Source: Clostridiaceae bacterium (GTDB taxonomy: Bacteria; Bacillota; Clostridia; Lachnospirales; Lachnospiraceae). From it: a stretch of 64,000 nucleotides of DNA. Of the stretch, positions 19,107 through 26,943 are shown one piece after another. A program made the position numbers and the translations under genes. A model generated the notes under the pieces. That model made no database searches and was not told the origin of the DNA. It saw only the letters and a list, made by a program, of their open reading frames with translations. The stretch covers positions 62,001 through 126,000 of the forward strand of contig CAJTGE010000013.1 in NCBI GenBank assembly GCA_910575795.1, in the 5' to 3' direction. Position 1 is the first letter of the stretch. Each line of letters begins with the position of its first letter.

Positions 19107-19151
19107 AGCCGTTCGGATGGGGGAGTCTTCCCGCCCGCCGCCTGAACGGCT
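19107..19151 (+). other. Hairpin between polC and the PatB gene
   Basis: AGCCGTTC (19107-19114) and GAACGGCT (19144-19151) form an 8-bp stem enclosing a smaller GGGGGA/TTCCC stem. There is no U-run after it, so it is not a clear terminator; it could be a leader structure of the next gene. Confidence 0.3.
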
Positions 19152-19175
19152 ATTGTATTGCAGGAGGGATGAGTA

Positions 19176-20363
19176 ATGAGCGTATATGACTTTACGACAG
19201 CGCCGCGGCGCGACATGGACGAGGCGCTGAAATGGAAGATCATGAAAGAAAAAAAGCCGGGCGTCCGGGAGGGGATCGTTCCCTTTTCCATCGCCGATAT
19301 GGAGTTTGCCAATCCCCCGGAGATCCGGGAGGGGCTGTCGGAATATATACAGACCGCCGTGCTGGGCTATCAGACCGCAGGCCCCTCGTTTTATGAGGCG
19401 GTGGGGAGCTGGACAAAGCGCCGCTACGGCCGCGCGATCCGGCCGGAATGGCTCATCACAACGCCGGGCGTGGTCAACGCGCTGTTTCACGCGGCAGCGG
19501 CGTTTGCAGAGGAGGGCGAGGGCGTGATCATCATGCCTCCGGTCTATCCGCCGTTCTACAAGGCCGTGGAAAAGACGGGCCGCCGCCTGGTCCGCTGCCC
19601 GTTACTGGAGGAGGACGGGCGTTACGTCATAGATTATGAAAAAATGGAGGAGCTGGCGGCGCGGGAGGAGAATAAAGTCCTTCTGTTTTGTAGCCCGCAC
19701 AACCCAACCGGGCGTGTCTGGAGCAGGGAGGAGCTTGAACGGCTGGGAGAGATCTGCCTGCGCCACGGAGTATTCATCATTTCCGATGAGATCCACTGCG
19801 ATCTCATCATGCCGGGACATGCCTTCACCTCCTTTGCCGCGATTTCCGGGGAGCTGGAGAGGAATACCATGACCTGTATCTCGCCCAGCAAGACCTTCAA
19901 CCTGGCCGGCCTGGAAACAAGCATTGTTATCGTGCCGGATCCGGAGCGGATGCGGGCCTTAAAGCGCCGGATGGCCTGCGCCGGACAGGAAGGGCGGGTG
20001 AATGCCCTTGGATATAAGGCGTGCGAGATCGCCTATACCCGTTGCGACGAATGGCTTTCACAGGCATTGGAAGTGATTTATGAAAACCATCTGGCGCTGA
20101 AGGCATTTCTCGGGGAACGCTGTCCGCAGATACGGGTCTTCCCACTGGAGGGGACATATTTACAGTGGATGGATCTGCGCGCGCTTGGATGGACGAAGGA
20201 GGAGCAGGAGCGGCGGATGGTGGAAGCGGATCTGTTCCTGGATGAGGGGTACATCTTCGGGCCGGAAGGGGAAGGCTTTGAGCGGCTCAACCTGGCATGC
20301 CCGAAGCAGATCCTCATGGAGGCGCTTGAAAGGCTGGCCGGGGCAGTAGGCCGGGGCGGCTGA
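19176..20363 (+). CDS. patB: PLP-dependent C-S lyase, PatB/MalY type (putative cystathionine beta-lyase)
   Basis: A 395-residue fold-type I aminotransferase-like enzyme. Visible are IADMEFANPPEI at the N-terminus (typical of MalY/PatB), SPHNPTGRVW, ISDEIHCDLI (Asp for the PLP nitrogen) and SPSKTFNLAGLETS with the Schiff-base Lys. Members cleave C-S bonds of cystathionine or cysteine conjugates to give a thiol, pyruvate and ammonia. The ATG at 19176 follows CAGGAGGG. The substrate is not decided by sequence; MalY-like regulatory roles are also possible. Confidence 0.85.
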   Translation: MSVYDFTTAPRRDMDEALKWKIMKEKKPGVREGIVPFSIADMEFANPPEIREGLSEYIQTAVLGYQTAGPSFYEAVGSWTKRRYGRAIRPEWLITTPGVVNALFHAAAAFAEEGEGVIIMPPVYPPFYKAVEKTGRRLVRCPLLEEDGRYVIDYEKMEELAAREENKVLLFCSPHNPTGRVWSREELERLGEICLRHGVFIISDEIHCDLIMPGHAFTSFAAISGELERNTMTCISPSKTFNLAGLETSIVIVPDPERMRALKRRMACAGQEGRVNALGYKACEIAYTRCDEWLSQALEVIYENHLALKAFLGERCPQIRVFPLEGTYLQWMDLRALGWTKEEQERRMVEADLFLDEGYIFGPEGEGFERLNLACPKQILMEALERLAGAVGRGG

Positions 20364-20453
20364 GTAATTTGGATGGAGGCTGGCGGGGCAGCCGTTTAAG
20401 CAGTATGAACTGTTGCGCTGCCGGACACAGCCCGGCAAAATGTAAAGGACAGA

Positions 20454-20482
20454 TTGACACAGCCAGACTGATACGATATAGT
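20454..20482 (+). promoter_or_regulatory. Strong sigma-A promoter before the heptad-repeat gene
   Basis: TTGACA (20454-20459), 17 bp, TATAGT (20477-20482): a perfect -35 and near-perfect -10. It gives the downstream gene its own transcript with a leader of about 60 nt. Confidence 0.8.
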
Positions 20483-20551
20483 ATGAATATACTTGGAGAG
20501 GTGTAGGAGTAACTGTGAAAATGTTTGAGCCGTTACGAAAGGAGATACGCC

Positions 20552-21199
20552 ATGACGGAAGTAGAAAGACTGATACTGGACAAACTGGATGGTCTGGCTC
20601 AGGAGATCGGGGAGACAAAGGGGGAAGCAACGCAGGCGCGCGAGGCGGCTGAGCAGGCGCGTGAGGAAGCAGCACAGGCGCGTGAGACGTCTGAACAGGC
20701 GCGCGAGGCGGCTGAGCAGGCGCGTGAGGAAGCAGCACAGGCGCGTGAGACGTCTGAACAGGCGCGTGAGGCGGCTGAGCAGGCGCGTGAGGAAGCAGCG
20801 CAGGCGCGTGAGACGTCTAAACAGGCGCGTGAGGCGGCTGAGCAGGCGCGTGGGGAAGCAGCACAGGCGCGTGAGACGGCTGAGCAGGCGCGTGAGGCGG
20901 CTGAGCAGGCGCGTGAGGAAGCAGCGCAGGCGAGTGAAGCGGCAACACAGGCCCATGAGACGGCGGTTAAAGCGGGCCAGGAAGCCAGGGAAGCGAAGAA
21001 GATTGCGCTGAGAACCCAGATGCTTCTTGAAAATGAAATCAGTTCAAAGATCGATGTAATAGGAGAAGGCCATGATTTCCTAAAAATGAGGCTGGAGGAG
21101 GCCCTGCAGATGGAAAGCAAACGCGAAAGGATGGAGCTGGAGATTTTGAATCTGAGCATGAAGGTAAAAGCAATCGAGCGCAGACTTGACGCGATGTAA
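20552..21199 (+). CDS. Alanine/glutamate-rich heptad-repeat coiled-coil protein
   Basis: A 215-residue soluble protein. It has a short N-terminal helix (MTEVERLILDKLDGLAQEIG), then about 16 almost identical heptads of the type AEQAREE/AAQARET/SEQAREA, and a non-repetitive C-terminus (LENEISSKIDVIGEGHDFLKM... to RRLDAM). Three heptads form a 21-residue unit encoded by a 63-bp repeat. The C-terminus resembles small coiled-coil proteins common in Lachnospiraceae whose repeat number varies; function unknown. The ATG at 20552 follows AAAGGAGA. I infer a long rod-like helix, perhaps oligomeric. No signal peptide or membrane segment. Confidence 0.75.
   Translation: MTEVERLILDKLDGLAQEIGETKGEATQAREAAEQAREEAAQARETSEQAREAAEQAREEAAQARETSEQAREAAEQAREEAAQARETSKQAREAAEQARGEAAQARETAEQAREAAEQAREEAAQASEAATQAHETAVKAGQEAREAKKIALRTQMLLENEISSKIDVIGEGHDFLKMRLEEALQMESKRERMELEILNLSMKVKAIERRLDAM
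20630..20990 (+). repeat. In-gene tandem repeat, 21-bp units in a 63-bp higher-order repeat
   Basis: Units of the form CAGGCGCGTGAG follow each other every 21 bp, with near-perfect identity every 63 bp (for example GCTGAGCAGGCGCGTGAG recurs). Because the unit is a multiple of three, several frames on both strands stay open, giving spurious Arg- or Leu-rich readings. Such tracts tend to change copy number by slippage or unequal recombination. Confidence 0.9.
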
Positions 21200-21291
21200 G
21201 GGCGCCTTTGCCGCCAAACTGTAATCATTCAGATAACCTGTGAACAGTTACGCCGGTTTCTTAAGACATGAATAAAAAAATTTATTAGGTC

Positions 21292-21320
21292 TTTACAAAT
21301 CAAAAAAAATGGTTTATAGT
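21292..21320 (+). promoter_or_regulatory. Promoter of the aspS-gatCAB T-box transcript
   Basis: TTTACA (21292-21297), 17 bp, TATAGT (21315-21320). Transcription would start near 21327 and run through the T-box leader. Confidence 0.7.
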
Positions 21321-21326
21321 AAGGAG

Positions 21327-21756
21327 CATAATAACAAATAAAGCACAGAAGGCAATGAAGCCGCACAGCGGCCGATTTGTCTTCTTTTTTAAAAGGCAGT
21401 GAAGGAGACTCTGTTCCAAAGAATCCGACAGAAAGACGCGGTCACCGGCTGAGAGCCGCGTCAGGAGGGCAGGGGACAATAGGGAACACTCCGGAGCCGG
21501 ACGGCTGAACCTGTCGCAGGCGGCAAATCTATTTGACGTTTGCATATTGAGAAATGTATAGGACGTTTCTGTAAGTAGGCCGCCACGTAGGTGCGCGTTA
21601 AGCATGAATGAGAGTGGAGAAAACGGATAACCGCATATAAGCGAGCCGCTGAAAAGGCGGTTTGCGGGCATATGGCGCGGCCTGTCTCTCCGAATGCGGG
21701 TGGTACCGCGGGAATATCCCGTCCCGGAATGTCGATTCGATGTTCCGGGATTTTTT
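21327..21756 (+). promoter_or_regulatory. T-box leader with overlapping GAA/AAC specifier (Asn, possibly Glu)
   Basis: The T-box sequence GGGTGGTACCGCGG (21698-21711) precedes an intrinsic terminator. The Stem I tip is GACGCGG/CCGCGTC around CACCGGCTGAGAG. The 3' side of the specifier loop reads GGGAACACTCCGGAGC. By the spacing shared with the two other T-boxes here (specifier, 6 nt, GAG), the codon is AAC (21485-21487, Asn); shifted by one base it is GAA (21484-21486, Glu). Overlapping Asn/Glu codons are known from the T-box of the transamidation operon of Clostridium acetobutylicum. Uncharged tRNA would favour read-through into aspS-gatCAB. Confidence 0.88.
21722..21756 (+). terminator. T-box regulated intrinsic terminator before aspS
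   Basis: CCCGGAA (21723-21729) pairs with TTCCGGG (21743-21749), followed by a six-T run. It overlaps the alternative antiterminator made with the T-box sequence. Confidence 0.85.
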
Positions 21757-21863
21757 ATGCGCAGGGGTGCGTAAGGAAATTGGCAGCTTCGCTGTACGCG
21801 CTCCGCGCGCGGGTAGGGGTAGAGGGCTCTCCCCTGCTCGGTTGCACAGGCCCGCATAGGGAA
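21757..21863 (+). repeat. Post-terminator leader element, copy 1 (aspS)
   Basis: It begins ATGCGCAGGGGTGCGTAAGG right after the terminator U-run and ends before the aspS ribosome binding site. It is about 80% similar to 27226-27333 (pheS) and related to 33619-33750 (rnr). It can form a hairpin from AGGGG(T)AGAG and CTCTCCCCT. Open frames through it recur with similar peptides but lack their own start signals, so I treat it as non-coding. Confidence 0.7.
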
Positions 21864-21908
21864 GTTTGCTGCCCGGGCCGCGCGGTGAGAAGGGAAGGAG
21901 GAAAACAC

Positions 21909-23240
21909 ATGGATTTTTTGACAGGAAAAAGGGAAACCGGGGTTTTGGATTTGCAGGAACTGCTTTCAGAGGAAAAGGACGGCTGTGTGGTAAAGACGAA
22001 CGGGGCGGTTTTGAGCATCCGTGACATGGGCGACATTGTATTTATTATTCTTCGGAAGCGGGACGGGATTCTGCAGGCTGTGATGGAGCGGGGCGCTGTA
22101 AATGAGGAGGCGCCGGCTCTCCGGGAAGAATGCTTTGTGGAGGCGGAGGGCAGGATTGTGAAGGAGGCGCGGGCGCCTCACGGCGTGGAGCTTAAGCTTA
22201 CCTCCGTGCGGATTCTTTCCGCGCCGGAGGTCCCGATGCCAGTCGCTGTGTCAAAGTGGAAGCTGGGAGCTTCCCTGGAGGCCAGGCTGGATATGCGGCC
22301 CCTGACGCTCAGGAATCTGCGCGAGCGGGCGAGGTTTAAGGTACAGGAGGGCATTGCGCGGGCATTCCGCGAGTATCTCCAGGGCGAGGGCTTTACGGAG
22401 ATACACACGCCCAAGATCGGGGCCAGGGGGGCGGAAGGCGGCGCGAACGTCTTTAAGCTTGAATACTTCCACCGGCCGGCTGTGCTGGCGCAGAGCCCGC
22501 AGTTTTATAAGCAGATGATGGTCGGCGTCTTTGACCGCGTGATGGAAATTGGCCCGGTGTTCCGGGCGGAGAAGCACAACACAAAGCGCCATTTAAACGA
22601 ATATACCGGTCTGGATTTTGAGATGGGCTATATTGAGGACTTCAGGGATATTATGGCCATGGAGACGGGCTTTTTGCAGCATATGACCGCGCTTTTAAAG
22701 GCGGAATACGGCGCGGAGCTGTCCCTCCTGCATGTTGAACTTCCGGACACGGCCCGGATTCCGGCGGTTCCGTTTTCCGAGGCCAAAAGGCTGGTTTCCG
22801 AGGCGTACCACACGCAGATACGCAATCCGTATGACTTAGAGCCGGAGGAGGAACATCTGATCGGGCGCTATTTTAAGGAAAAATACAATGCGGATTTCGT
22901 GTTTGTGACGCATTATCCGTCCAAAAAACGGCCGTTCTACGCCATGGATGACCCGGCGGATCCGACGTATACTTTGAGTTTTGATCTGCTGTTCCGTGGC
23001 TTGGAGGTGACGACAGGCGGCCAGCGGATCCATGCGTATACAGAGCTGATGGATAAGATCAGACGGCGCGGCATGGACACAGAGGGCATGGAGGACTATC
23101 TGAGCGCGTTCCGGCACGGCATGCCGCCCCACGGCGGCCTGGGGATCGGGCTGGAGCGCATGGCCATGCAGCTTTTGGGAGAGGAAAATGTGAGGGAAGC
23201 CTCGCTGTTCCCAAGGGATTTAAGCCGTCTGGTTCCCTAG
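21909..23240 (+). CDS. aspS: Non-discriminating aspartyl-tRNA synthetase (archaeal-type AspRS2)
   Basis: A 443-residue class IIb synthetase with an N-terminal OB fold and no bacterial GAD insertion, as in archaeal-type AspRS. Motifs: IHTPKIGARGAEGG and LAQSPQFYKQMM, motif 2 FRAEKHNTKRHLNE, motif 3 GLGIGLERMAMQLL. In bacteria this form usually charges tRNA-Asn with Asp, which GatCAB then amidates to Asn; gatC, gatA and gatB follow directly, and an Asn T-box controls the operon. The ATG at 21909 follows GGAAGGAGG. Its stop codon TAG is the first three bases of the palindromic element inserted downstream. Confidence 0.92.
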   Translation: MDFLTGKRETGVLDLQELLSEEKDGCVVKTNGAVLSIRDMGDIVFIILRKRDGILQAVMERGAVNEEAPALREECFVEAEGRIVKEARAPHGVELKLTSVRILSAPEVPMPVAVSKWKLGASLEARLDMRPLTLRNLRERARFKVQEGIARAFREYLQGEGFTEIHTPKIGARGAEGGANVFKLEYFHRPAVLAQSPQFYKQMMVGVFDRVMEIGPVFRAEKHNTKRHLNEYTGLDFEMGYIEDFRDIMAMETGFLQHMTALLKAEYGAELSLLHVELPDTARIPAVPFSEAKRLVSEAYHTQIRNPYDLEPEEEHLIGRYFKEKYNADFVFVTHYPSKKRPFYAMDDPADPTYTLSFDLLFRGLEVTTGGQRIHAYTELMDKIRRRGMDTEGMEDYLSAFRHGMPPHGGLGIGLERMAMQLLGEENVREASLFPRDLSRLVP

Positions 23241-23403
23241 AGCGTGTTTGAAAATTCATTCCTGGCATCTGCACGCCCCACTTCGCGGTATATTTGTGCC
23301 AAATTCACTTAACGTAGCCCACTACGCCGCGTTCATTTGGCACAAATCTCCCACAAAGTGGCACGCACAGCTGCCAGAAAGCAATTTTCAAACACGCTCT
23401 CTA
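23238..23403 (+). repeat. MITE-like palindromic element, copy 1 (between aspS and gatC)
   Basis: The terminal inverted repeats start GAGCGTGTTTGAAAATT and end with the reverse complement. The inside is also roughly self-complementary, so the whole can fold into one long hairpin. It is flanked by TA (23238-23239 and 23402-23403, the latter after an extra TC). It is about 90% identical, in reverse orientation, to 53301-53469. No coding capacity for a transposase. Confidence 0.85.
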
Positions 23404-23452
23404 GACAACATTGCATTACGCGGCGTATTTGCGCCCGGGAAAGGAGCAAAAA

Positions 23453-23746
23453 ATGGCGGTAACGATTGATGATGAGATGATTGAATATGTGGGAATCCTC
23501 GCAAAGCTTTCCCTCTCAGAAGAGGAGCGGGAAGCGGCGAAGAAGGATATGGGGCGGATGCTTACGTATATCGACATGCTAAATGAGCTGGACACAGAGG
23601 GGGTCGCGCCCATGTCGCATGTATTTTCCATCCAAAATGTGTTCCGTGAGGATGAGGTGACAAACAGCGACGCGTCGGAGCAGATGCTGGCGAATGCGCC
23701 GCAGAAGAAGGACTGCCAGTATAAAGTTCCGCGCACCGTAGAATAG
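23453..23746 (+). CDS. gatC: Asp/Glu-tRNA amidotransferase subunit C
   Basis: A 97-residue GatC. The helical N-terminus VTIDDEMIEYVGILAKLSLSEEE and the C-terminal extension with VFREDEV are typical. It is the belt-like subunit that ties GatA to GatB. The ATG at 23453 follows AAAGGAG. It begins 50 bp after the palindromic element and ends 15 bp before gatA. Confidence 0.94.
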   Translation: MAVTIDDEMIEYVGILAKLSLSEEEREAAKKDMGRMLTYIDMLNELDTEGVAPMSHVFSIQNVFREDEVTNSDASEQMLANAPQKKDCQYKVPRTVE

Positions 23747-23761
23747 CGGGAAGGAGGTTGG

Positions 23762-25243
23762 ATGAATATGCAGGATATTGCACAGATGACAGCACTGGAG
23801 CTGGGAAAGAAGATACAGGAAAGAGAGGTGTCCGCCGAGGAGGCGGTGAGGGCGTGCCTTACACAGATACAGAGGGAGGAAACGCAGATCCACGCCTTTG
23901 TGAGCATTGAGGAGGAAAAGGCCCTCGCCCGGGCAAGACAGGTCCAAAAGCAGATCGACAGCGGCGCGCTCGCCGGCCCTCTGGCGGGCGTGCCGGCGGC
24001 AGTGAAGGATAATATCTGCACCGAGGGCATGAGGACGACGTGCAGCTCGCGGATCCTGTCGGATTTTGTGCCGGCGTACTCCGCGGAGGCGGTCGCGCGC
24101 CTTGAGGCTGCCGGGGCCGTGATTCTCGGAAAGACAAATATGGATGAGTTTGCTATGGGCAGCACGACGGAGACCTCGTATTTCGGGCCCACGAAGAATC
24201 CCTGGAAACGGACGCATGTCCCGGGCGGATCCTCGGGCGGCTCGTGCGCGGCCGTGGCTGCCGGGGAGGCGTTTTATGCGCTTGGCTCCGATACGGGCGG
24301 CTCCATCCGCCAGCCGAGCTCCTTCTGCGGCGTGACGGGCATCAAGCCTACGTACGGGACCATTTCCCGCTACGGGCTGATCGCGTACGGCTCCTCCCTG
24401 GACCAGATCGGGCCTATTGCGCGGGATACGGCGGACTGCGCGGCCCTGCTGGAAATCCTGGCTTCTTATGACAAAAAAGACAGCACCTCCATCTGCAGGG
24501 AGGATTACCATTTCACAGAAGCCTTAACCGGGGAGGCAAAGGGCCTGCGGATCGGGATCCCGTCCGACTATCTGGGGCAGGGCCTGGACGAGGGTGTGAA
24601 AAAGGCCGTGCTGGCCGGCGCGGAGGGATTAAAGGAGCAGGGGGCCAGCGTGGAATACTTTGATCTGGGAATGGTTCCGTACGCGATCCCGGCCTACTAT
24701 GTGATCGCCTCCGCGGAGGCCAGCTCCAACCTCTCGCGCTTTGACGGGATAAAATACGGTTACCGGGCCGGGGAGTATGAGGATCTGCACGAAATGTATA
24801 AAAAGACGCGTTCCGAGGGCTTTGGACCGGAGGTGAAGCGCCGCATCATGCTCGGCGCCTTTGTCCTGAGCTCCGGCTACTACGACGCCTACTATTTAAA
24901 AGCCCTGCGCGCCAAGGCGCTGATTAAAAAAGCCTTTGACAGGGCCTTTGAGCGGTTTGATATCATACTGGGCCCGGCCGCGCCGTCCACGGCCCCGGCG
25001 CTGGGGGAGAGCCTGCAGGATCCCATGAAAATGTACCTGGGCGATATTTATACCGTATCCGCCAACCTGGCGGGCCTGCCGGGCCTGTGCCTTCCGTGCG
25101 CGACGGACGAAGCGGGCCTTCCGGTGGGCATGCAGCTCATGGCAGACTGCTTCCAGGAGAAAAAGCTGTTCCGGGCCGCCTCTGCCTATGAAAAGATCCG
25201 GGGCAGATGGCGCCTGCCGATCAGGGATAAGGAGGGAATGTGA
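23762..25243 (+). CDS. gatA: Asp/Glu-tRNA amidotransferase subunit A
   Basis: A 493-residue amidase-signature protein that releases ammonia from glutamine for GatB. The Ser-cisSer-Lys triad is visible: Lys in VPAAVKDNIC, and GGSSGGSCAAVAAG with SDTGGSIRQPSSFCG for the serines. It lies in the gatCAB cluster behind aspS and has a GGAAGGAGG site before the ATG at 23762. With the non-discriminating AspRS it makes Asn-tRNA; with a non-discriminating GluRS elsewhere it would make Gln-tRNA. Confidence 0.96.
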   Translation: MNMQDIAQMTALELGKKIQEREVSAEEAVRACLTQIQREETQIHAFVSIEEEKALARARQVQKQIDSGALAGPLAGVPAAVKDNICTEGMRTTCSSRILSDFVPAYSAEAVARLEAAGAVILGKTNMDEFAMGSTTETSYFGPTKNPWKRTHVPGGSSGGSCAAVAAGEAFYALGSDTGGSIRQPSSFCGVTGIKPTYGTISRYGLIAYGSSLDQIGPIARDTADCAALLEILASYDKKDSTSICREDYHFTEALTGEAKGLRIGIPSDYLGQGLDEGVKKAVLAGAEGLKEQGASVEYFDLGMVPYAIPAYYVIASAEASSNLSRFDGIKYGYRAGEYEDLHEMYKKTRSEGFGPEVKRRIMLGAFVLSSGYYDAYYLKALRAKALIKKAFDRAFERFDIILGPAAPSTAPALGESLQDPMKMYLGDIYTVSANLAGLPGLCLPCATDEAGLPVGMQLMADCFQEKKLFRAASAYEKIRGRWRLPIRDKEGM

Positions 25244-25244
25244 C

Positions 25245-26681
25245 ATGAGAAAGGAATATGAAACCATCATCGGCCTGGAGGTTCACGTAGAGCTGGCCAC
25301 CCGCACAAAAATATTTTGCGGTTGTTCCACAGTTTTTGGCGGCGCGCCCAATACGCATACCTGTCCGGTTTGTACCGGCATGCCGGGTTCCCTCCCTGTA
25401 CTCAACAGACAGGTGGTAGAGCTGGCGCTGCGCGTGGGCCTGGCCGCCAACTGCCAGATCAACCAGTTCTGTAAATTTGACCGCAAAAACTATTTTTACC
25501 CGGACAATCCGCAGAACTATCAGATCTCGCAGCTCTATCTGCCCATCTGCCGCGACGGCTTCATTGCCATCGGCACAGCGGGCGGGGAGAAACGGATCCG
25601 TATCCATGAGATCCACATGGAGGAGGACGCGGGAAAGCTGATTCATGATGAATGGGAGGACTGTTCCCTGGTCGATTACAACAGAAGCGGCGTTCCCCTG
25701 ATTGAGATCGTATCCGAACCGGATATGCGAAACGCCGACGAGGTCATTTCCTATTTAGAGCGGCTGCGCCTGCTGATCCAGTATCTGGGCGCATCGGACT
25801 GCAAGCTTCAGGAGGGATCCATGCGCGCGGATGTCAACTTATCCGTGCGGGAAAAAGGCAGCGATGTCCTCGGCACGCGGACAGAGATGAAAAATTTGAA
25901 CTCCTTTAAGGCCATTACCCGCGCTATAGAGGGCGAGACAAAACGCCAGATCGAGCGTCTGGAAGAGGGAAAGCCGGTTATCCAGGAGACAAGGCGATGG
26001 GATGACAACAAGGAATACTCGTATGCGATGCGCTCCAAGGAGGACGCAAAGGATTACCGCTATTTCCCGGATCCCGATCTGCCGCCGATTTACATTGACG
26101 ACGCATGGCTGGAGGCTGTGAGGGGCCGAATTCCGGAGCTTGCGCCGGACAAAATGAGGCGTTATCAGGAGGAATACGGATTGTCCGAGTACGACAGCCG
26201 CCTTCTCACCGGCTCCAGGCAGACGGCGGAGCTGTTTGAAAAGACAACGGCTCTCTGTAAAAACGCGAAAAAGGCCGCCAACTGGCTGATCGGGGATGTC
26301 AGCCGCCTGATGAAGGAGCGCGGGATCGGGCCGGAAGACCTTGTGCTCTCGCCGGGACATCTGGCAAAGCTCATCACGCTGACCGGGGCGGGAAGGATAA
26401 ACCTAAACACCGCCAGGGAGGTACTGGAGGCTGTTTTCGACGGGGACCGGGATCCGGAAGCGTATGTAAAGGAGCACGGACTTCTGATGGTCAATGACGA
26501 CGAGGCGCTTGAAAAGGCGGTGGAGGCGGCCCTTAAGGCGAACCCGAAGACCGTGGAGGAGTACCGGGCCGGGAAGACCAAGGTCATGGGATTTCTGGTC
26601 GGGCAGGTTATGAAGGGGATGAAGGGGAAGGCGAATCCGGCTAAGGTCAATGAGATTTTGGCGGAGCGGCTGAAGGGGTGA
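25245..26681 (+). CDS. gatB: Asp/Glu-tRNA amidotransferase subunit B
   Basis: A 478-residue GatB; it activates the misacylated Asp or Glu on tRNA with ATP and accepts ammonia from GatA. The N-terminal cradle starts YETIIGLEVHVELATRTKIFCGC. The metal/Zn-type cysteines CGCS and CPVC are near residues 25-45. The GatB/YqeY tail domain forms the C-terminus (KTKVMGFLVGQVMKGMKGKANPAKVNEIL). The ATG at 25245 follows AAGGAGGG and overlaps the gatA stop region by one base. It is the last gene of the operon. Confidence 0.96.
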   Translation: MRKEYETIIGLEVHVELATRTKIFCGCSTVFGGAPNTHTCPVCTGMPGSLPVLNRQVVELALRVGLAANCQINQFCKFDRKNYFYPDNPQNYQISQLYLPICRDGFIAIGTAGGEKRIRIHEIHMEEDAGKLIHDEWEDCSLVDYNRSGVPLIEIVSEPDMRNADEVISYLERLRLLIQYLGASDCKLQEGSMRADVNLSVREKGSDVLGTRTEMKNLNSFKAITRAIEGETKRQIERLEEGKPVIQETRRWDDNKEYSYAMRSKEDAKDYRYFPDPDLPPIYIDDAWLEAVRGRIPELAPDKMRRYQEEYGLSEYDSRLLTGSRQTAELFEKTTALCKNAKKAANWLIGDVSRLMKERGIGPEDLVLSPGHLAKLITLTGAGRINLNTAREVLEAVFDGDRDPEAYVKEHGLLMVNDDEALEKAVEAALKANPKTVEEYRAGKTKVMGFLVGQVMKGMKGKANPAKVNEILAERLKG

Positions 26682-26706
26682 TATGTGTTTGGGGGAAGGT
26701 GTGTGG

Positions 26707-26797
26707 GAGGGCCGCCAGAGCCAGATATCGTATCCATAGGGAACCCCCGCTCCCGCTCAGAGAAAAGCGCAGCGGTACTAAGCTCGAAAAAAAACCG
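26707..26797 (+). repeat. Palindromic element family 2, copy C (left half only)
   Basis: GGGCCGCCAGAGCCA...TATCC and the core GAGAAAAGCGCAGCGGTACTAAGCTCGAAA match the left arm and core of the copy at 30975. The right half is missing: at 26798 the sequence switches to half of the MITE-like element. The arm therefore has no partner. Confidence 0.7.
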
Positions 26798-26874
26798 CTA
26801 GAGCGTGTTTGAAAATTCATTCCTGGCATCTGCACGCCCCACTTCGCGGTATATTCGTGCCAGATTCACTTAAC
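26798..26874 (+). repeat. MITE-like palindromic element, copy 2 (half)
   Basis: From CTAGAGCGTGTTTGAAAATT to CACTTAAC it follows the left half of copy 1 (23238) with only a few changes, then diverges. The second half and its terminal repeat are absent, so it cannot form the full hairpin. Confidence 0.75.
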
Positions 26875-26908
26875 ATTGTCCGCGGGAATCAAAAACAGCA
26901 GCAGGGTA

Positions 26909-26937
26909 TTGACAAACCATGGATTTGTGATTAAAAT
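26909..26937 (+). promoter_or_regulatory. Promoter of the pheS-pheT T-box transcript
   Basis: TTGACA (26909-26914), 17 bp, TAAAAT (26932-26937). It lies just after the half palindrome and before the Phe T-box leader. Confidence 0.75.
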
Positions 26938-26943
26938 AAGTTT

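Noticed and set aside
20396..21228. Arg/Leu-rich and Ala/Cys-rich open frames overlapping the heptad-repeat gene.
   Set aside because: The 21-bp unit keeps other frames open by periodicity; only the 20552 frame has a promoter, ribosome binding site and sensible ends.
23248..23469. Peptides such as HSWHLHAPLRGIFVPNSLN in the palindromic elements (also at 53205-53513 and 26647-26835).
   Set aside because: They are readings of the repeat itself, differ in frame between copies and lack start signals.
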